Assembly: GCA_013397075.1 (NCBI GenBank)
Contig: VWZS01003779.1
Coordinates: 891,309-955,308 of the forward strand
DNA length: 64,000 bases
DNA from: Rhabdornis inornatus
Lineage: Eukaryota > Chordata > Aves > Passeriformes > Rhabdornithidae
Direction: 5' to 3'
The position numbers and the translations under genes were made by a program. This document shows, piece by piece, positions 35,022-46,559 of this stretch. How positions within the stretch are numbered: position 1 is the stretch's first letter; each line of letters starts with the position of its first letter. The notes under the pieces were generated by a model, which saw only the letters and a list, made by a program, of their open reading frames with translations, made no database searches and had not been told where the DNA came from.

Positions 35022-35220
35022 ATTCACAGAGTCACAGAGCCATTCCAGGCTGGAAAGCATCTCTGAGATCATCCAGTCCAAGCTGTGCCCAAACCCCACC
35101 TTGTCAACCACCCCACATTCAGCCATTCTTCAAACACCTCCAGGGATGGGGACTCCACCACCTCCCTGGGCAGCCCCTTCCAGTGCTGCTCTTTTAGCAC
35201 CAGGAAAGTCATTTTTCCCT
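35022..35220 (-). mobile_element. CR1 LINE 3' end (minus strand)
   Basis: Antisense CR1: ATTCACAGAGTCACAGAGCC, ATTCCAGGCTGGAAAGCATC, GAGATCATCCAGTCCAAGCT, a TCAACCACCCCA segment, CTCCAGGGATGGGGACTCCA, CCACCTCCCTGGGCAGCCCC and AGCACCAGGAAAGTCATTTT. Similarity ends in the region corresponding to the AAGAAATTTTTCCTAAT block. Confidence 0.93.
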
Positions 35221-36001
35221 CTCTGTCTTTCCCATCTGCAAAGCTGGGGTGATGATGACACTGCTCTGTCTGATACTGCTCTTGGAGATTTGCAAATGAG
35301 CAGTGATATTATTATTAATGAACCTGTAAATCTAATAATTCAGTGCTGTGGCAGCACAGTAGCACACACCACCTTAAATACAGTGCTTAGGTGGCTGCAT
35401 GAAACATATGCTGTTGTTATTTGGACTTCTTTGTCTACTTTCTAAATTCCCCCCTTTTGGTGCAAACAATTATGTTTCCAAGTTTGAAACTGTGAAGAAG
35501 CGTGCAGTGTAAATGCTCAGGAATGACTAATTTGGAGAGTTTTTTACAACAAAGAAGTTCAAAAAGCAGTTAAAGGCCTGACTGTTAACAAATGAAAAAA
35601 GTAATTTGGATACTACCGGCAGTGCAGGAGGTACTTTTATTAGGTAAAGCAATGCAAAAGTTTGGCATGGGTTCAGTAATAATAAAAGAGCAACTATAAA
35701 GAGTTAATTATCTCTGATCCCTAAAGGAAGTATATCTTTCCTATCATCATTGAGGCCCTTTGTAGTGCAGTGTTGGGAAAAACAGAGTATTTTGGCTGGG
35801 AGCCCAACACCTGGCCTGGGAATCATGTTTTACAGTGGCCAGAGATCATCAGCTTCTCCTAGACAGAGTGCTAATAATGTGAAATTGGGGCTGAAGTTAC
35901 CTCATTAGGGGCACCACTAGCAAACTCCATAGCATTCTTTTATGGGGAAAGAAAAAGGGAAGAGGTTTGGAGTCATGGTGTTTGCCTTGCTTTGATCTTC
36001 A
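35221..36001. other. Unique DNA upstream of a long A tract
   Basis: No gene or known repeat recognised. The segment is AT-rich with no long open frame. If the A tract at 36033 is a retrocopy tail, the retrocopied transcript body would lie here. I could not match it to any known gene. Confidence 0.5.
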
Positions 36002-36026
36002 AATAAAAAGTGTCAGTGTTGTTTCC

Positions 36027-36076
<50 letters not shown>
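36002..36076 (+). other. AATAAA followed by a 44-base A tract (possible retrocopy 3' end)
   Basis: AATAAA at 36002-36007 is followed 25 bases later by 44 consecutive A (36033-36076). That spacing is typical of a polyadenylation signal and cleavage site, and a genomic poly(A) run just after it is the signature of reverse-transcribed mRNA. Against this, CR1, the dominant avian LINE, does not normally mobilise polyadenylated RNA, no gene body is recognisable upstream, and the flank GTATGGCTGTTGTTGG has only an imperfect counterpart at 35407-35418 (TATGCTGTTGTT). A simple expanded homopolymer is the alternative. Confidence 0.4.
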
Positions 36077-36079
<3 letters not shown>

Positions 36080-36520
36080 TGGCTGTTGTTGGCCTAACCC
36101 TTCCTTGTCAAGTCCCCCTCACTGCAAAAAATGGGACATAAAACCATACAGGCTCATTGTGTTATAAAAAGGGAAATCAGGAAGGAAAAAAAAAAACCCT
36201 GTAGAGCTGTTTGGAAAAAGCTCCCTCTTCTACCATTCACTCCACTGAATGTTTCTAATGTTTTTTGCCATAAAACCAGATATTGGTGGAATATTTTGAT
36301 TCACATAGAGCCAGTCCCAGTGGTGCTGCAAGAGCAGAGAAACTTCACATGCCTTGGCAGCCTGGCTGGGGACAGCCTTGGTGCTTTCTGCTTCACATGG
36401 ATTTGGAGAGAAAACTTCCTGTCCATGAATACGTGCATGGGTGAAGCAAAGGGGTTTTGAGAGAGAAAATTGCACCAAAAAAATTTCCCCTGACAGCTAC
36501 AGAGCACAAAAATCCTACGC
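36077..36520. other. Unique non-coding DNA
   Basis: No feature recognised apart from an A12 run near 36187. The 109-codon frame at 36131-36460 starts among A-rich DNA and shows no domain. Confidence 0.55.
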
Positions 36521-36669
36521 CATCCCTGGCAGTGCCCAAGGCCAGGTTGGACATTGGGGCTTGGAGTAACCTGGGACAATGGAAGGTGTCCCTGCCCATG
36601 GCAGGGGTGGAATGAGATGAGCTTTAAAAGTCCCTCCCAACCCAAACCAGTCTGGGATTCTGGGATTCC
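36521..36669 (+). mobile_element. CR1 LINE, 5'-truncated 3' end
   Basis: Sense CR1: CATCCCTGGCAGTGCCCAAG, GCCAGGTTGGACATTGGGGC, TTGGAGTAACCTGGGACAAT, GGAAGGTGTCCCTGCCCATG, GGTGGAATGAGATGAGCTTT, CCTCCCAACCCAAACCAG and a two-unit tail of TCTGGGAT followed by TCTGGGAT. The octamer tail here reads TCTGGGAT rather than the commoner TCTATGAT. Confidence 0.94.
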
Positions 36670-37158
36670 TGCCCAGAATCTGCATGTGAAATCCCTAACA
36701 GGTTTAAGCATTATAAAAATATGGGTTATTAAAAAAAAGGATTATAAAAATAAACATTACAGAAATACACATCTATGGACACTTTTTGCATACCACAAGG
36801 TTGAGTTTGGGGATTTCACAGGCTTTCCCCAGTCCAGGAGGGCTGAAACCTCTTGGCTGAGAACAAAAAGCAGCACATAGAGGAAATCTGCACGGTCCTT
36901 TACAAAGAAATGGCCTTTTCCCCCCGTTTTCCAGCTGAATGGTCTCATCTCGCTCATATTACCAGGCAAGTGATTAACCTGCAGTCTTCTCTTAAACCTC
37001 CCCTGTGTTGTGGCACTGCTGAGAGGCCCTGGAAGGCCAGAATAGCCAAGGAAGGTTTAGCAAGGCTGAGGATCTCAGTGAGAGTCACACATCTCCAGTG
37101 GGGAGGAGTAAATCCAGGGCTGTTTGGTGCTCAACCTGGACTCATCAGTTTCACAGGG

Positions 37159-37188
37159 GTAAAATAAAATATAAAATATAAANAAAAT
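37159..37188. repeat. (ATAAA)n-type AT microsatellite with one ambiguous base
   Basis: GGTAAAATAAAATATAAAAT is followed by ATAAA, n, AAAATG. The single n at 37183 shows the assembly could not resolve one base in this low-complexity run. Confidence 0.9.
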
Positions 37189-37599
37189 GTGACAAATATG
37201 GAAAACAATTTCTGTAGTCATTTGCTTTGCTGGAAAATAAGTCTTTCTTTCAAATCAAATTAATAAACCCCCAAACTTACATTACAAACCTAGAACAAAT
37301 CCTTCCCAAACCAGTGTGAAATATTTCTGTCTGGTAAAGTTTTTAGTTATTCTGCCCCTGTTTAGAAATTCGAGTTGGTAAGCAAGGCCACCTTTTATTA
37401 TGTATGCCAGGCACCCAGTCCTTCCATCCTTTAATAAGTGTGTCACAACACCTTTTTCAGATGCTTGATGGTGTAATGCAGAGGTTAATTGCTTATGGAA
37501 ATGGCTGCTAATGTTGGAAGGATGAGGGTAATTTGTTCCCCCGAGTGGGAAGAAGATGTGGCAGCAACACATGAGCCACTGCAGCCCCCTCCAAAGGCT

Positions 37600-37644
37600 G
37601 CTGTCCCTGCTGTCCCTGCTGTCCCTGCTGTCCCTGCTGTCCCC
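37600..37644. repeat. 9-bp minisatellite, 5 units of GCTGTCCCT
   Basis: Four exact units of GCTGTCCCT start at 37600, and the fifth reads GCTGTCCCC. In the three overlapping open frames this gives short repeated tripeptides (for example Ala-Val-Pro on plus). That is an artefact of the period and not a protein signal. Confidence 0.95.
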
Positions 37645-38079
37645 ACCACTGTAGCCATGGGACGCTCTCCTGGTGACTGCCACTGCCACACCAGAGGGGG
37701 AGAATTCATCTTTGTGCTGCTCAGTGCCTTCCAAACCTCCTGAGAGGAGCAGTGAGCCAGTCTTGCATGGCCCCCATCCCTAAGGAATTCCAGGTGGCTG
37801 CATCCCTCCAGCCTGAATTCAGCCCAGAGCCCACGCTCTGGGGATGGCAATGCTGCTTGCACGGCATCTGCCACGGGCATGCATTTCAGGTCTGCTCTGC
37901 ACTACTTTCAGAGCCGAGTTTCCCATAGGGAAAGTCCTCCTAACAGGCATGAACAGCAGCCAGCTGCAACCTGGAAGAGTTTGGGTGCTGTTCTCCTTCT
38001 TTGGTATTTGTATTTCCTAAGGTGTGTCCTCCCTGTGCTGGTATTTTCAGGTGTCCATGCATGTATCAGGTCCACAGAG

Positions 38080-38450
38080 CAGTCTGGGTTGGAAGGGGCC
38101 ATAGAGCTCATCCAGTGCCACCCCCTGCCTTGGGCAGGGACACTTCCACCATCCCAGGGTGCTCCAAGCCCATCCAGCCTGGCCTTGTACACTTCCAGGG
38201 ATCCAGGGGCAGCCACAGCTTCTCTGGGCATCCTGTGCCAGGGCCTGCCCACCCTCACAGGGAACAATTCTTGCCCAATATCTCATCTAATCCTCTGGCA
38301 GTGGGAAGCCATTCCCTATGTCCCATCACTCCATCCCCTTGTTCCAAGTCCCTCTCCAGCTCTCTTGGAGCTCCTTTAGGCACTGGAAGAGTCTCCCTGG
38401 AGCCTTGTCATCTCCAGGCTGGACACCCCCAGCTCTCCCAGCCTGTGTTG
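38080..38450 (-). mobile_element. CR1 LINE, about 370 bp, longest copy in window (minus strand)
   Basis: Antisense CR1 spans more of the 3' region than the other copies: GGTTGGAAGGGGCCATAGAG, CTCATCCAGTGCCACCCCCT, ATCCCAGGGTGCTCCAAGCC, GGGATCCAGGGGCAGCCACA, GGGCATCCTGTGCCAGGGCC, GGGAACAATTCTTGCCCAAT, CCATCCCCTTGTTCCAAGTC, CTCTCCAGCTCTCTTGGAGC, and TCTCCAGGCTGGACACCCCC. The tail is degraded. The several overlapping open frames (up to 173 codons, 38001-38522 plus) are antisense readings of this repeat. Confidence 0.95.
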
Positions 38451-38518
38451 CAGGTCAGCAGTGCCCAGTCTGGCTCTGCACTGACAGTGTACCCTCTTCT
38501 GGGAAGATCTGGTACGGC

Positions 38519-38909
38519 CTAAAGTCCAGCCTTGGTCTGGGTCACCGTCCCTGTCCCAGAGCCCTGGTGACTCTTGGTTCTCTGTGAGGGAGGATGCTCC
38601 ATTCCTGGGCTGGGGGAGCTTCTCACCACCACAGCAGAGGCTCCCTGGCTGTAGATGGGAAGCATGACCTGATACACGATGGACAGGGCAGCAGAGGGGT
38701 TTGGAGGGGCTGTCTGGGCAGTCTGGACACATCTTGGCAGGCACTGGCACCTCCACCAAGGTGCTGCTGCCCTGGGATTCACCAGGGCTGCTGCTGGGGT
38801 TAACACCACACTGGACCTGACCAACCCCTGTGTGCTGTACTCCCCCATGGTTTGAATCAGCATCCAAAGCACCAGGAGTGCCAGCACACCAACGTGGCTG
38901 TATTTCATT
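38519..38909 (-). CDS. Doubtful small ORF with signal-peptide-like start
   Basis: The minus-strand frame can begin at the ATG near 38909 and runs about 130 codons to 38519. Its first residues, MKYSHVGVLALLVLWMLIQT, show a short basic start and a hydrophobic core like a secretory signal. The rest is Ala/Pro/Ser-rich and includes WRCQCLPRC. I recognise no family. The region is GC-balanced, the frame overlaps another open minus frame (38376-38867), and its end abuts the CR1 copy. Chance is the likelier explanation. A first coding exon or a decayed gene cannot be excluded. Confidence 0.12.
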
Positions 38910-39999
38910 CCACAGCCTTCCCAGCTCAGGAACAGGGAGGTTACCTTGGCAAAAGGAGAGTTAACAATCCCCACAGACATACTTATGTTTATAACATACT
39001 CATCCAAAGCTTTTAACCCAGAATAACATTTACACGAAGGCTGCAGAGCTCCATCATGCTGCTAATGCTTACAAGATTTCCCTAAATACTTTTCTGGAAG
39101 CTCTTCTTACAGACAGAGCCCAGAGGGAATAAGTGAGCTGGAATCAGGAATGCTCCTTCCAGGGGAGACCCTTGCTGGTCCAGCCCATGTGCAGCCCCTC
39201 ACCTGCAGCCCTGGGTGGGTGGGGAGTTGTGGGGGTCCCATGCTCCAGCACAGGCTGGTCTGGGCCAGTGGGAGAGGCACTTGTGGCTGATTCAAGGGGA
39301 CAGTGACAGATGAGCTCATCGGATCCGTGCAGAGATGGGGAGGGAACAGGGAAGAGGCAGATCCTTGAGGCTTCACCAGCAAGGTAAAGAGCTTGGGTAA
39401 GTGCCACCCTTCCAGGGAGGGACAGGACTTGCCGTGTGGAGCTGCATGCATTTTCCTTCCCTTACACCTCCAGTGAAAAAATTGAAGGCTCCTGCCATTT
39501 CATTCATCCCTTTCAAAATGACTGAATAAGGCTCCACTTTCCTCCAGCTTCCTCATTCCCCAGTCCAGTAAATAATGTGCCACTTAAATGTCCGCCTTCT
39601 CCTTGATGACAATTTATTGCAACAGAAATGCTGTTAATTTGGCTGCCTGGCTCCCAGGTGGGGCTGTGCTGGGGCAACCTGTGCTGCCAAAATCCCTCTC
39701 TCCCCAGCTCCAAGGAAATGAGCTGGCACACAGCGAGGCATCATATCCCTCCAGAGAAGCAGCATCCAGCCAAAAATCTCAGCTACAGAGGGTGGGGTTT
39801 TTAATTTCTAACTTTTGAGTGCCTTGGAGTGCTCTAGACATTAGGTGGCAAGGCTGGATCTCTGAATCCAAAATGTAGGGAGTGTGAATTGCTGCAGTAA
39901 AACCAACAGAGTCAGCAGGATTTACATTAACTGAGAATCCGGCCCCCAGTGTACTCCAGACGTGGTAAATTCTTACCTGGAGGCACCAGCATATTTAGT

Positions 40000-40470
40000 C
40001 CTGCCTTCATGGGAACACTACCTACCTGTAGCAGCTTAATTTACACACTCCTCAACACCTTTAAGATGCTTTATAACCTTGAAAATCCCCTGACAACAAA
40101 TACACTCTGCTAGCATATGCCAACAAGGAAATGGTGCAGTGTAGCCATACCAATTAAGCCTGAACATTTCATGCGTCTGTGGTATTTTTTTATTGAGGTA
40201 CTGTCTATCTTTTTAACTAGGTTTGTTTTTATTGAAGCAAAAACCTGCCCTTTCAGATGAGCAGGCTAGTCTATCAGAGCTGACATTTAGTGGAAAACAA
40301 AGTGCAGGCATGAGAAGGTTACAAGAGCTGGCACATGCTTTTGCCCAGATTAGCCCATAACAGAACTGGACTCGTCTAGTTTTGCTTTCAAAGAAATCCT
40401 TCTGCCCATAAATTTTTTTCTGCTTGTGAGTAGAGCAGGAGGCCAGAATAGCAACAGTACTCGACAGCTG
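40000..40470. promoter_or_regulatory. AT-rich enhancer-like block
   Basis: Repeat-free and AT-rich, with GCAGCTTAATTTACACAC, CATACCAATTAAGCCTG, CATTTCATGCGTCTGTGG and CCCATAAATTTTTTTC. Few CpGs are present (ATGCGTC, ACTCGTC, ACTCGACAG). Function is inferred from composition only. Confidence 0.28.
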
Positions 40471-43400
40471 TTAAAAATAAGGGTTTGGATTTACTCTGTT
40501 ACACACAGGCCAGAATTGATACAAGAGGCTGGGGTTGGCTACAGTGGTAAGCTTGGTGGGTAAATCAGTGGTGCCTTCATGGTTTTGCACCAAGGGGGAA
40601 CAGATTTGGCTGCAAGGATGGGAGCAGTGTCCCCTCTCCAGGACAGAGCACTATTCCCTGTGTCATCCCTGCTGTCCCACACCCCAGCACCCCTATGACC
40701 CCCAGGACAGTGCATTAGCTCTGCAGCCTCTGCTCCCAGCAGGATTTGGGCCCAGGGAGCTGAGCACCTCCCATCATTAAGCCCGGCAGGATGTGGTGCT
40801 GCTGGTTCCTGATTACAGCAAATTTGGCCACAAACCCATGATCCACTCGCTCTCTCCGTGCAGCTGCCATTGGGATTGGCACGAACTTTAAGCTTTCTCA
40901 ACTGTGGGTTCCTAATGGCCTTTTTGGACCACTGTAGGTAAGCAGGTTTTATTATCCATGTCCAAATAATACTGAATTAATTATGCAACCTAAACTAGTG
41001 CAGTGGATATGTGATGGTACCCTGACATTTACTAACAACCGGGGAAGACTTTTCCTGGCGAGTTCTTTGCATCATATGATCAGATATTGGCCCCCAGCTG
41101 AAGGGCAAAGCTCTTCTCTGCTCAGCAGTGCCCAAAGATGAAGAGCTTGTCCTGACCCCAGCAAGCTGAAGTGCAGCTTTGTGTGGAGATAAACCAGCCA
41201 GGAGAAAAACTGGACTAATGGCAGGAGCGTGGGTCTGAAAACCAGAGCGAGTGGGTTTTGCACAGGGGCCTGCAGGAGAACTGGGAGAGAAGTGTTGTCT
41301 GCCCAGGTGTTGGTAGGAAGTTTTTCTGCAAGTGAAGGAGTTCTAATCCCCAGGTTTTGGAGCTATCATCACTAAGCAGTGTAGTATTTTTGTGTTTGAG
41401 AGGGCTTGGCAGCAACACTCAGCTGCTCAGTCCCACGCAGGGCGAGGTGTAGGCTCGGAGCATTCACACCTTCCTCTCAATGGAAGGGAACGGGCCAGTG
41501 GCTGCCAGGGTGAATCCAGTTCCCAACCACCTGGGCTGCTCAAAAACTCATCAAATCCACAGAATAACGACTTTTAGGAAAACGTTTCCTCGCCTAAAAC
41601 TTCAAGTCTGAGTGTATTTGCTTTTCATACAATTGTCATTTTTTTTGCTGGTAAATATTAATAGTGGAGATGTTTAAGCTGAATGCTTAGAAGCAAAGCT
41701 TTCCCTCTGCAGTTCAGTGCCTTTATCTCCCTATTCATAGACCCAACTTAAAATTCTTTACTCTTAACATCACCATCATCTGTTGTCATAGAAACTATTG
41801 CAATACATAAGTACTCTAAATGACTGCAACTTGGTTGAATGGCAAGGGATCAAGATGGACTGTGATGGGGGAACACTTAAAACAGGTACATCTGTGGACA
41901 ACAACTGATGATGAGTTGTTCAGTCTCTCAACCAAAAATAAAAAAGGTACAACATTCATTTTCAGGCCAACAAATCATAGAATGGTATTTATTGAACCTT
42001 TTTTGTTTATTTTGTGTATTCTTTCCTATGAGACATATAAACCAGGAGCTCTTTGTTTTCTTTAAACAAATCTGTGTAGTCCAATTCTGGACTAATTTTA
42101 CTGGGCTTTCTCCGTGAAATTTCCTATGGAGAGTCAGGATTTACATTCCTGATTCCTTAAGTTTGTGTTTATTTGTACCTTGTTAACAAAGAAATAATAC
42201 ATCTGCTTGGTTTCCTGCAGCTGAGAAAACCAGCACTGAGCTTTGCATTTCTACACCCATATTCCCTTCAAATGACTGGTGAAAATACAGCCACCAGAGC
42301 CAGTTAGGCTTTAATTCTACAGCAATTTATATACCTCCAGTACAACTGCAGTGCTTTAAGTCCCATACATCCCTCCGAAGCCTGTGCTGTTCCTAAGGAG
42401 CAGGACAGAAGGTCAGTTACAAGCTACCATTTTTTCCCCCTTGCTATGGCTGAAAAATGCCAGGAGAGCTTCAATTTGAAGCCTGAAGAAACTGTTATTC
42501 CTGCATCATCTCAGTGGAATGCAAAGCTCAGACAGGTCCTTAGGATGTGTAAATGTCACAGAGATTCAGTTTTGCAGAGAAGTCATTGACACTCCAGTGA
42601 CAGCACAGCAGTATTTTGCTTCTGGTTCAGTACAAATTACAGACAACTTGACATTAGAGACCTTCAAATGCAAAAGCAGACTGAAATCCTACATGATCAA
42701 CTGACTTTCCCTATTTACGACAACACAGCTTTCATTTAGATGTCTCTTTGAGGACAAATTGATGGAATGGAAATGGAACAGGGAGAAAACCTGGGGAAGT
42801 TTCTGATTTGTGTGGTACTGCTTGCTCCATGCTAAGCCCTCTGGAGTCTGCCTTTGCCTCTGCCTTGCAAGATGCCACATGTGAGTGTTAGTGGCACATC
42901 CTTGAGCTCTGCTCTCTGAACTCCCCCCGCACAAAGCACAGAAAGCCAACAGTTAAATAAGAAAAAGACTTAGCAGCCCTTCCACTCCTTGCTAGTACTG
43001 TTTATTTCAGATAACTGTCTGTGTTCATATATGTTGTTTGGTGACTTTGCAATTATCCTCTTATCTTTCTTTTTACACTTAATAACAACCCCGTGACCAT
43101 TCTGTCAAGGTGGTGGAATGCAGCCTGATTCTCCATTTTAAAGAAGTCATTTGCTGAAAATAAGACAAGGGAGATCAAACCCAGCCAGAAACCCCTGCAG
43201 GCCATGGGTTAAAACAATGCTTTGGGCTCTGAGACAAACTAAAGGGCCCAAATGAAGAGTGTTGTGTGTGTAGAAGTGAGAGATACTGGGTAGATGGCAA
43301 AAGAACTGGAGCAATGGCTTTAACTGCCTGTGGAGTGAAGATATCATGACATCCACCCAGCTGAATCTCATGGAGTTCAAAAGACCAAATATTGCTTCAA

Positions 43401-43639
43401 ACAGCACAGGAGGAAAAGGGTTAACAAGAAGAAAATTGTGCCAGAAAAAGTAAAGTGTGCTTTTGTCCTACAGAGCCACTCTGTGACGTCGGTTCATTTT
43501 GATTCCCATGTTCAGGAGCACCTCAGCACGTCCAGGAACACCAAACCCCTGAGTAGGGATGCAACTTAGTGAAGAAAGTCATCACAACTCGTGGTGCCTG
43601 CCTAGCAAAGCTCAGGCCAATCAGGAAGCAGGGTTTATA

Positions 43640-44110
43640 TTGCCTAATTAATTCAACTGTCAGGAAATTAAACTATCATGTACTTTGATATCTGTCTGTT
43701 TTCTCAGGTGCAGTTATATTTGAAGAGACCCCACGCCTGTTTAGCTGTGATCCCTTTTGGAAATAATTGGCATGGTTTTGATTGATAATGTGTATTCCTC
43801 TTTAAAGGAAAACACACTATTTTTCATAATCAGAGGCTGAATGCATAATGAGTGCTCTAGTGCTGCCTTTAGCATCAGGTCTGTCAAACTGCACAGTTAT
43901 TTCCATATTGATGCAAACTAAGATATTACACTCCCTCATTACATTGACATGGCACATCTTTCAACAGTCAGCTTCCAATCATACGTTCCTTGCAAACAAA
44001 ATTACCTTCATTTTCTCTTTTGCTACAGAAGGAACTAGCAGTGGAAATGTGCCCTAACAAGCTAATCAACTAATTTTTAGAATATGTTTGAACCATTTAA
44101 TATTCTAAAA
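43640..44110. promoter_or_regulatory. AT-rich enhancer-like block with homeodomain-type sites
   Basis: Holds TTGCCTAATTAATTCAAC, GGAAATAATTGGCATGG, TTTTGATTGATAATGTG, GAATGCATAATGAGTGC, GCTAATCAACTAATTTTTAG and CATTTAATATTC. PBX/HOX-like TGATTGAT and TAATTA cores cluster in under 500 bp without a repeat. Inferred regulatory element, target unknown. Confidence 0.35.
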
Positions 44111-45739
44111 GAAAACAAGAAAAAGTTGCTAATGGGTATGCTGGCATAAACAGAAATAAATAGACAACTGGTTGACTGAACATTAGCATACTTAAGTTTT
44201 ATCGAAGTCACAGTGGAATTCATTTTGCAAGTCAAAAAAGCAAGATCTATTTGTATCCATAAGCTGAACCACCTCATTTACTCTCTACATTCTTGAGCAG
44301 ATAACCTTGGTTATGAAGGTAAAAGGAAAAAAAAAGGAAACTACCCTTTTATGAGCCAAAGACTCCCGGCGATAAATTGATTTTAGTGGGACCAGTGTGT
44401 AGGGCTACTGATAATGGGTTGTGTGATACTAATGGCCCTGCTGCTAGGAGAGAGCAGCCAGGCTCTGGGTTATGGGCTGCCATTCACAGGGTTGGCAGGG
44501 AGTGAGGGTGTTTCCAAAGCAACATCCAGGGATGGGAAGAAGGGAGAGGCAGCTTTGCATCCTGAAATCTGAACTCCCGTCCCAAACAGGCAAACAGCAG
44601 GGAGAGTTGGTGTTTTAAGCGACCCAGTTCAGTGGAAGGGGAAGGGTTGTGGTGAGCAGGCTGAGAAGGACCAAAGGGGAAGGATGTTGACAGTAAAAAG
44701 CATTGCTGAGGCAGTGACACCATGCAGGGTATCAGTGACAGGGGGGCTCAAAGGTCTCAAAGAGCCTCACCAGCCCCCCAGCCACCCCTGGGAGCTTCCC
44801 AGGGACCTTTCCATTCTGTCAGGAGCACATCATTTGTTTTGCTGCAGGAGGGTTACAAACCCTGTGCAGAGATCCTCATTCTGCCTCATGTTGTAAGGTC
44901 TGTTTTCAAAACGGAGCTGGGTTTCATTTCCTATCAAGATCCAGCTCTGCATTTGTTACATATGTTAATTTGCTCTGGAAAAATCACAGAAAAGCAGATT
45001 ATTGTCCTGATACAGTGTTTAGGCAAACCTCCAATGTGTCCCCTGGGTCTGAGTGTGGAATCAGTGACAGTCCTCCCCTGTGCCAGTGGGTGATTAGGGC
45101 CATAGTGGTCACCAGGGCTGGTTGTGCCTGAGGACAGCTCTGGGCAGCACCTTCTCCTGGGGCAGTGCAGGAAGCAGCCGAGCCCTCCTCACCTGAGGCA
45201 GAATGTGCTGGTGCAGCTTTGTGTCCTGTGGCTGCTCAACATCCTCAGGCTGAGCACGGCCACTTCCTATAAGGGCTCCCCTCTTCCCTGACCCACACAC
45301 TCCCATCCTGGTCTGGAACAGGGATTTTCTTCTGCATTGCTGATCACACCCAGATTTCATTCAGGTCATGTGGACTTTGAAGCTTATGAATTGATCCTGA
45401 ATATTTCAATGCCCAAATTAGAGTAGTTCTGTGCACAGATCACCATTAGGAATATATGGGGTGATTTACACATCTGAAACCATAACCTGGTAGCAGATCC
45501 CAGTCTTCCCACCTCTATGTCTAAAATTTGGGCATTATATTTTCCTTTTATTTCTGATGCAACATTTCAAGATCCAGCCTCAAAGGGCATTAAGTCGGCG
45601 TTGCTGTAAAGCCTTAACACTATTATCAGCTGCATTTCCTTACACATCCAGGGCAAAATACCTTCCAAAGCTGACAGTTGCATGGGAATGCACCAGACTG
45701 TTCCCTGACGTGGGATTAAACAACATACTGTGCAGCAAG

Positions 45740-46030
45740 AGAAACATCTGTTTGTTCTTGAGCTGAGCGGCGAGCGGCTCAGATGAGGGTCCGGAAGAGA
45801 AGGAGGATGGCTCAAGATGAAAGCTTGCACTTCATCTGTTGGGGGAAGGAATACATCCCTGGTCCTGTAGAATATTTCCTCTCCATCATAAAAATCAAGG
45901 CAGTGCTATTCCAGCAAATACCTCGGCACCACTGCGGCATGACGGCCAGTAAATGGAACTGGAATCGTTTCCATCATAAAAGCACATCCTATGAGTCGGC
46001 AAGGCAGGCTAGAGAACAGATGTCCCAAGA
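45740..46030. promoter_or_regulatory. CpG-containing candidate conserved block
   Basis: CpG density is unusual for the surroundings: GAGCGGCGAGCGGCTC near 45766 (inside the inverted repeat CTGAGC…GCTCAG, 45763-45768 and 45777-45782), GGTCCGGAAG, ACCTCGGCACC, ACTGCGGCATGACGGCC, GGAATCGTTTCC and GAGTCGGCAAG. An 84-codon open frame (45783-46037) crosses it without a domain. Either a small CpG-rich regulatory element or an unrecognised exon is possible. I favour the former. Confidence 0.25.
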
Positions 46031-46559
46031 TCTGTGAGTGTTTCCTATCCATTAGGGATGTCTCTTGGTCTGGAAAACAAAAGGGGTGTCCAGTGAGGAA
46101 AGTGGTTGTTGGGAAAAGGGTGGGAGAAGCTCTGTATCCCACCAATCCAAGCATGAGGATGTAGAAGGGAATGGTCCATGAATCTGAGGCTGTGGACAGC
46201 CAGGCAGGGACAGGGCTCCATGGATAATGTGGGATTGTGGGTTTGGAGCAGCCAGGCTGATGTGGGGCACGGGGCAGGAGAGGCAGCTTCCCTCCCATCC
46301 ATCCTGCTTAAGAGGTTCCCAACACGCTCCTCAGCTTGCAGATTTAGATACAAATTTGTACAAAGAAGTGTGATAACTCTCCCTGAAACCTGATTTGATT
46401 TTCTCCCTTCGCTATCTTATCTGGCACAGAGGAGATTTAAGTCATACCAGATTATGAAGTGTTATCCTCTCTACTCAGCCAGAATATCTGCAGATGGTCA
46501 GGCTGCCAGGGCTGAGCTTCAGGTTGTCTCTGACTGCAAGTTTCAATTCTGAAGGTGCT

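Larger units (their letters stand above)
36670..38079. other. Unique non-coding DNA with small tandem repeats
   Basis: No gene recognised. Contains an AT-rich microsatellite with the ambiguous base at 37183 and a 9-bp minisatellite at 37600. The long minus-strand frames at 37282-37734 and 37485-37880 are prolonged by the 9-bp array, whose period is a multiple of three. Confidence 0.58.

Noticed and set aside
37282..37880. Minus-strand frames of 150 and 131 codons
   Set aside because: They are kept open by the 9-bp minisatellite and occur in two registers at once.
38001..38522. 173-codon plus-strand frame
   Set aside because: It reads the antisense of a CR1 3' region. Similar frames appear over the CR1 copies at 16324 and 57172.
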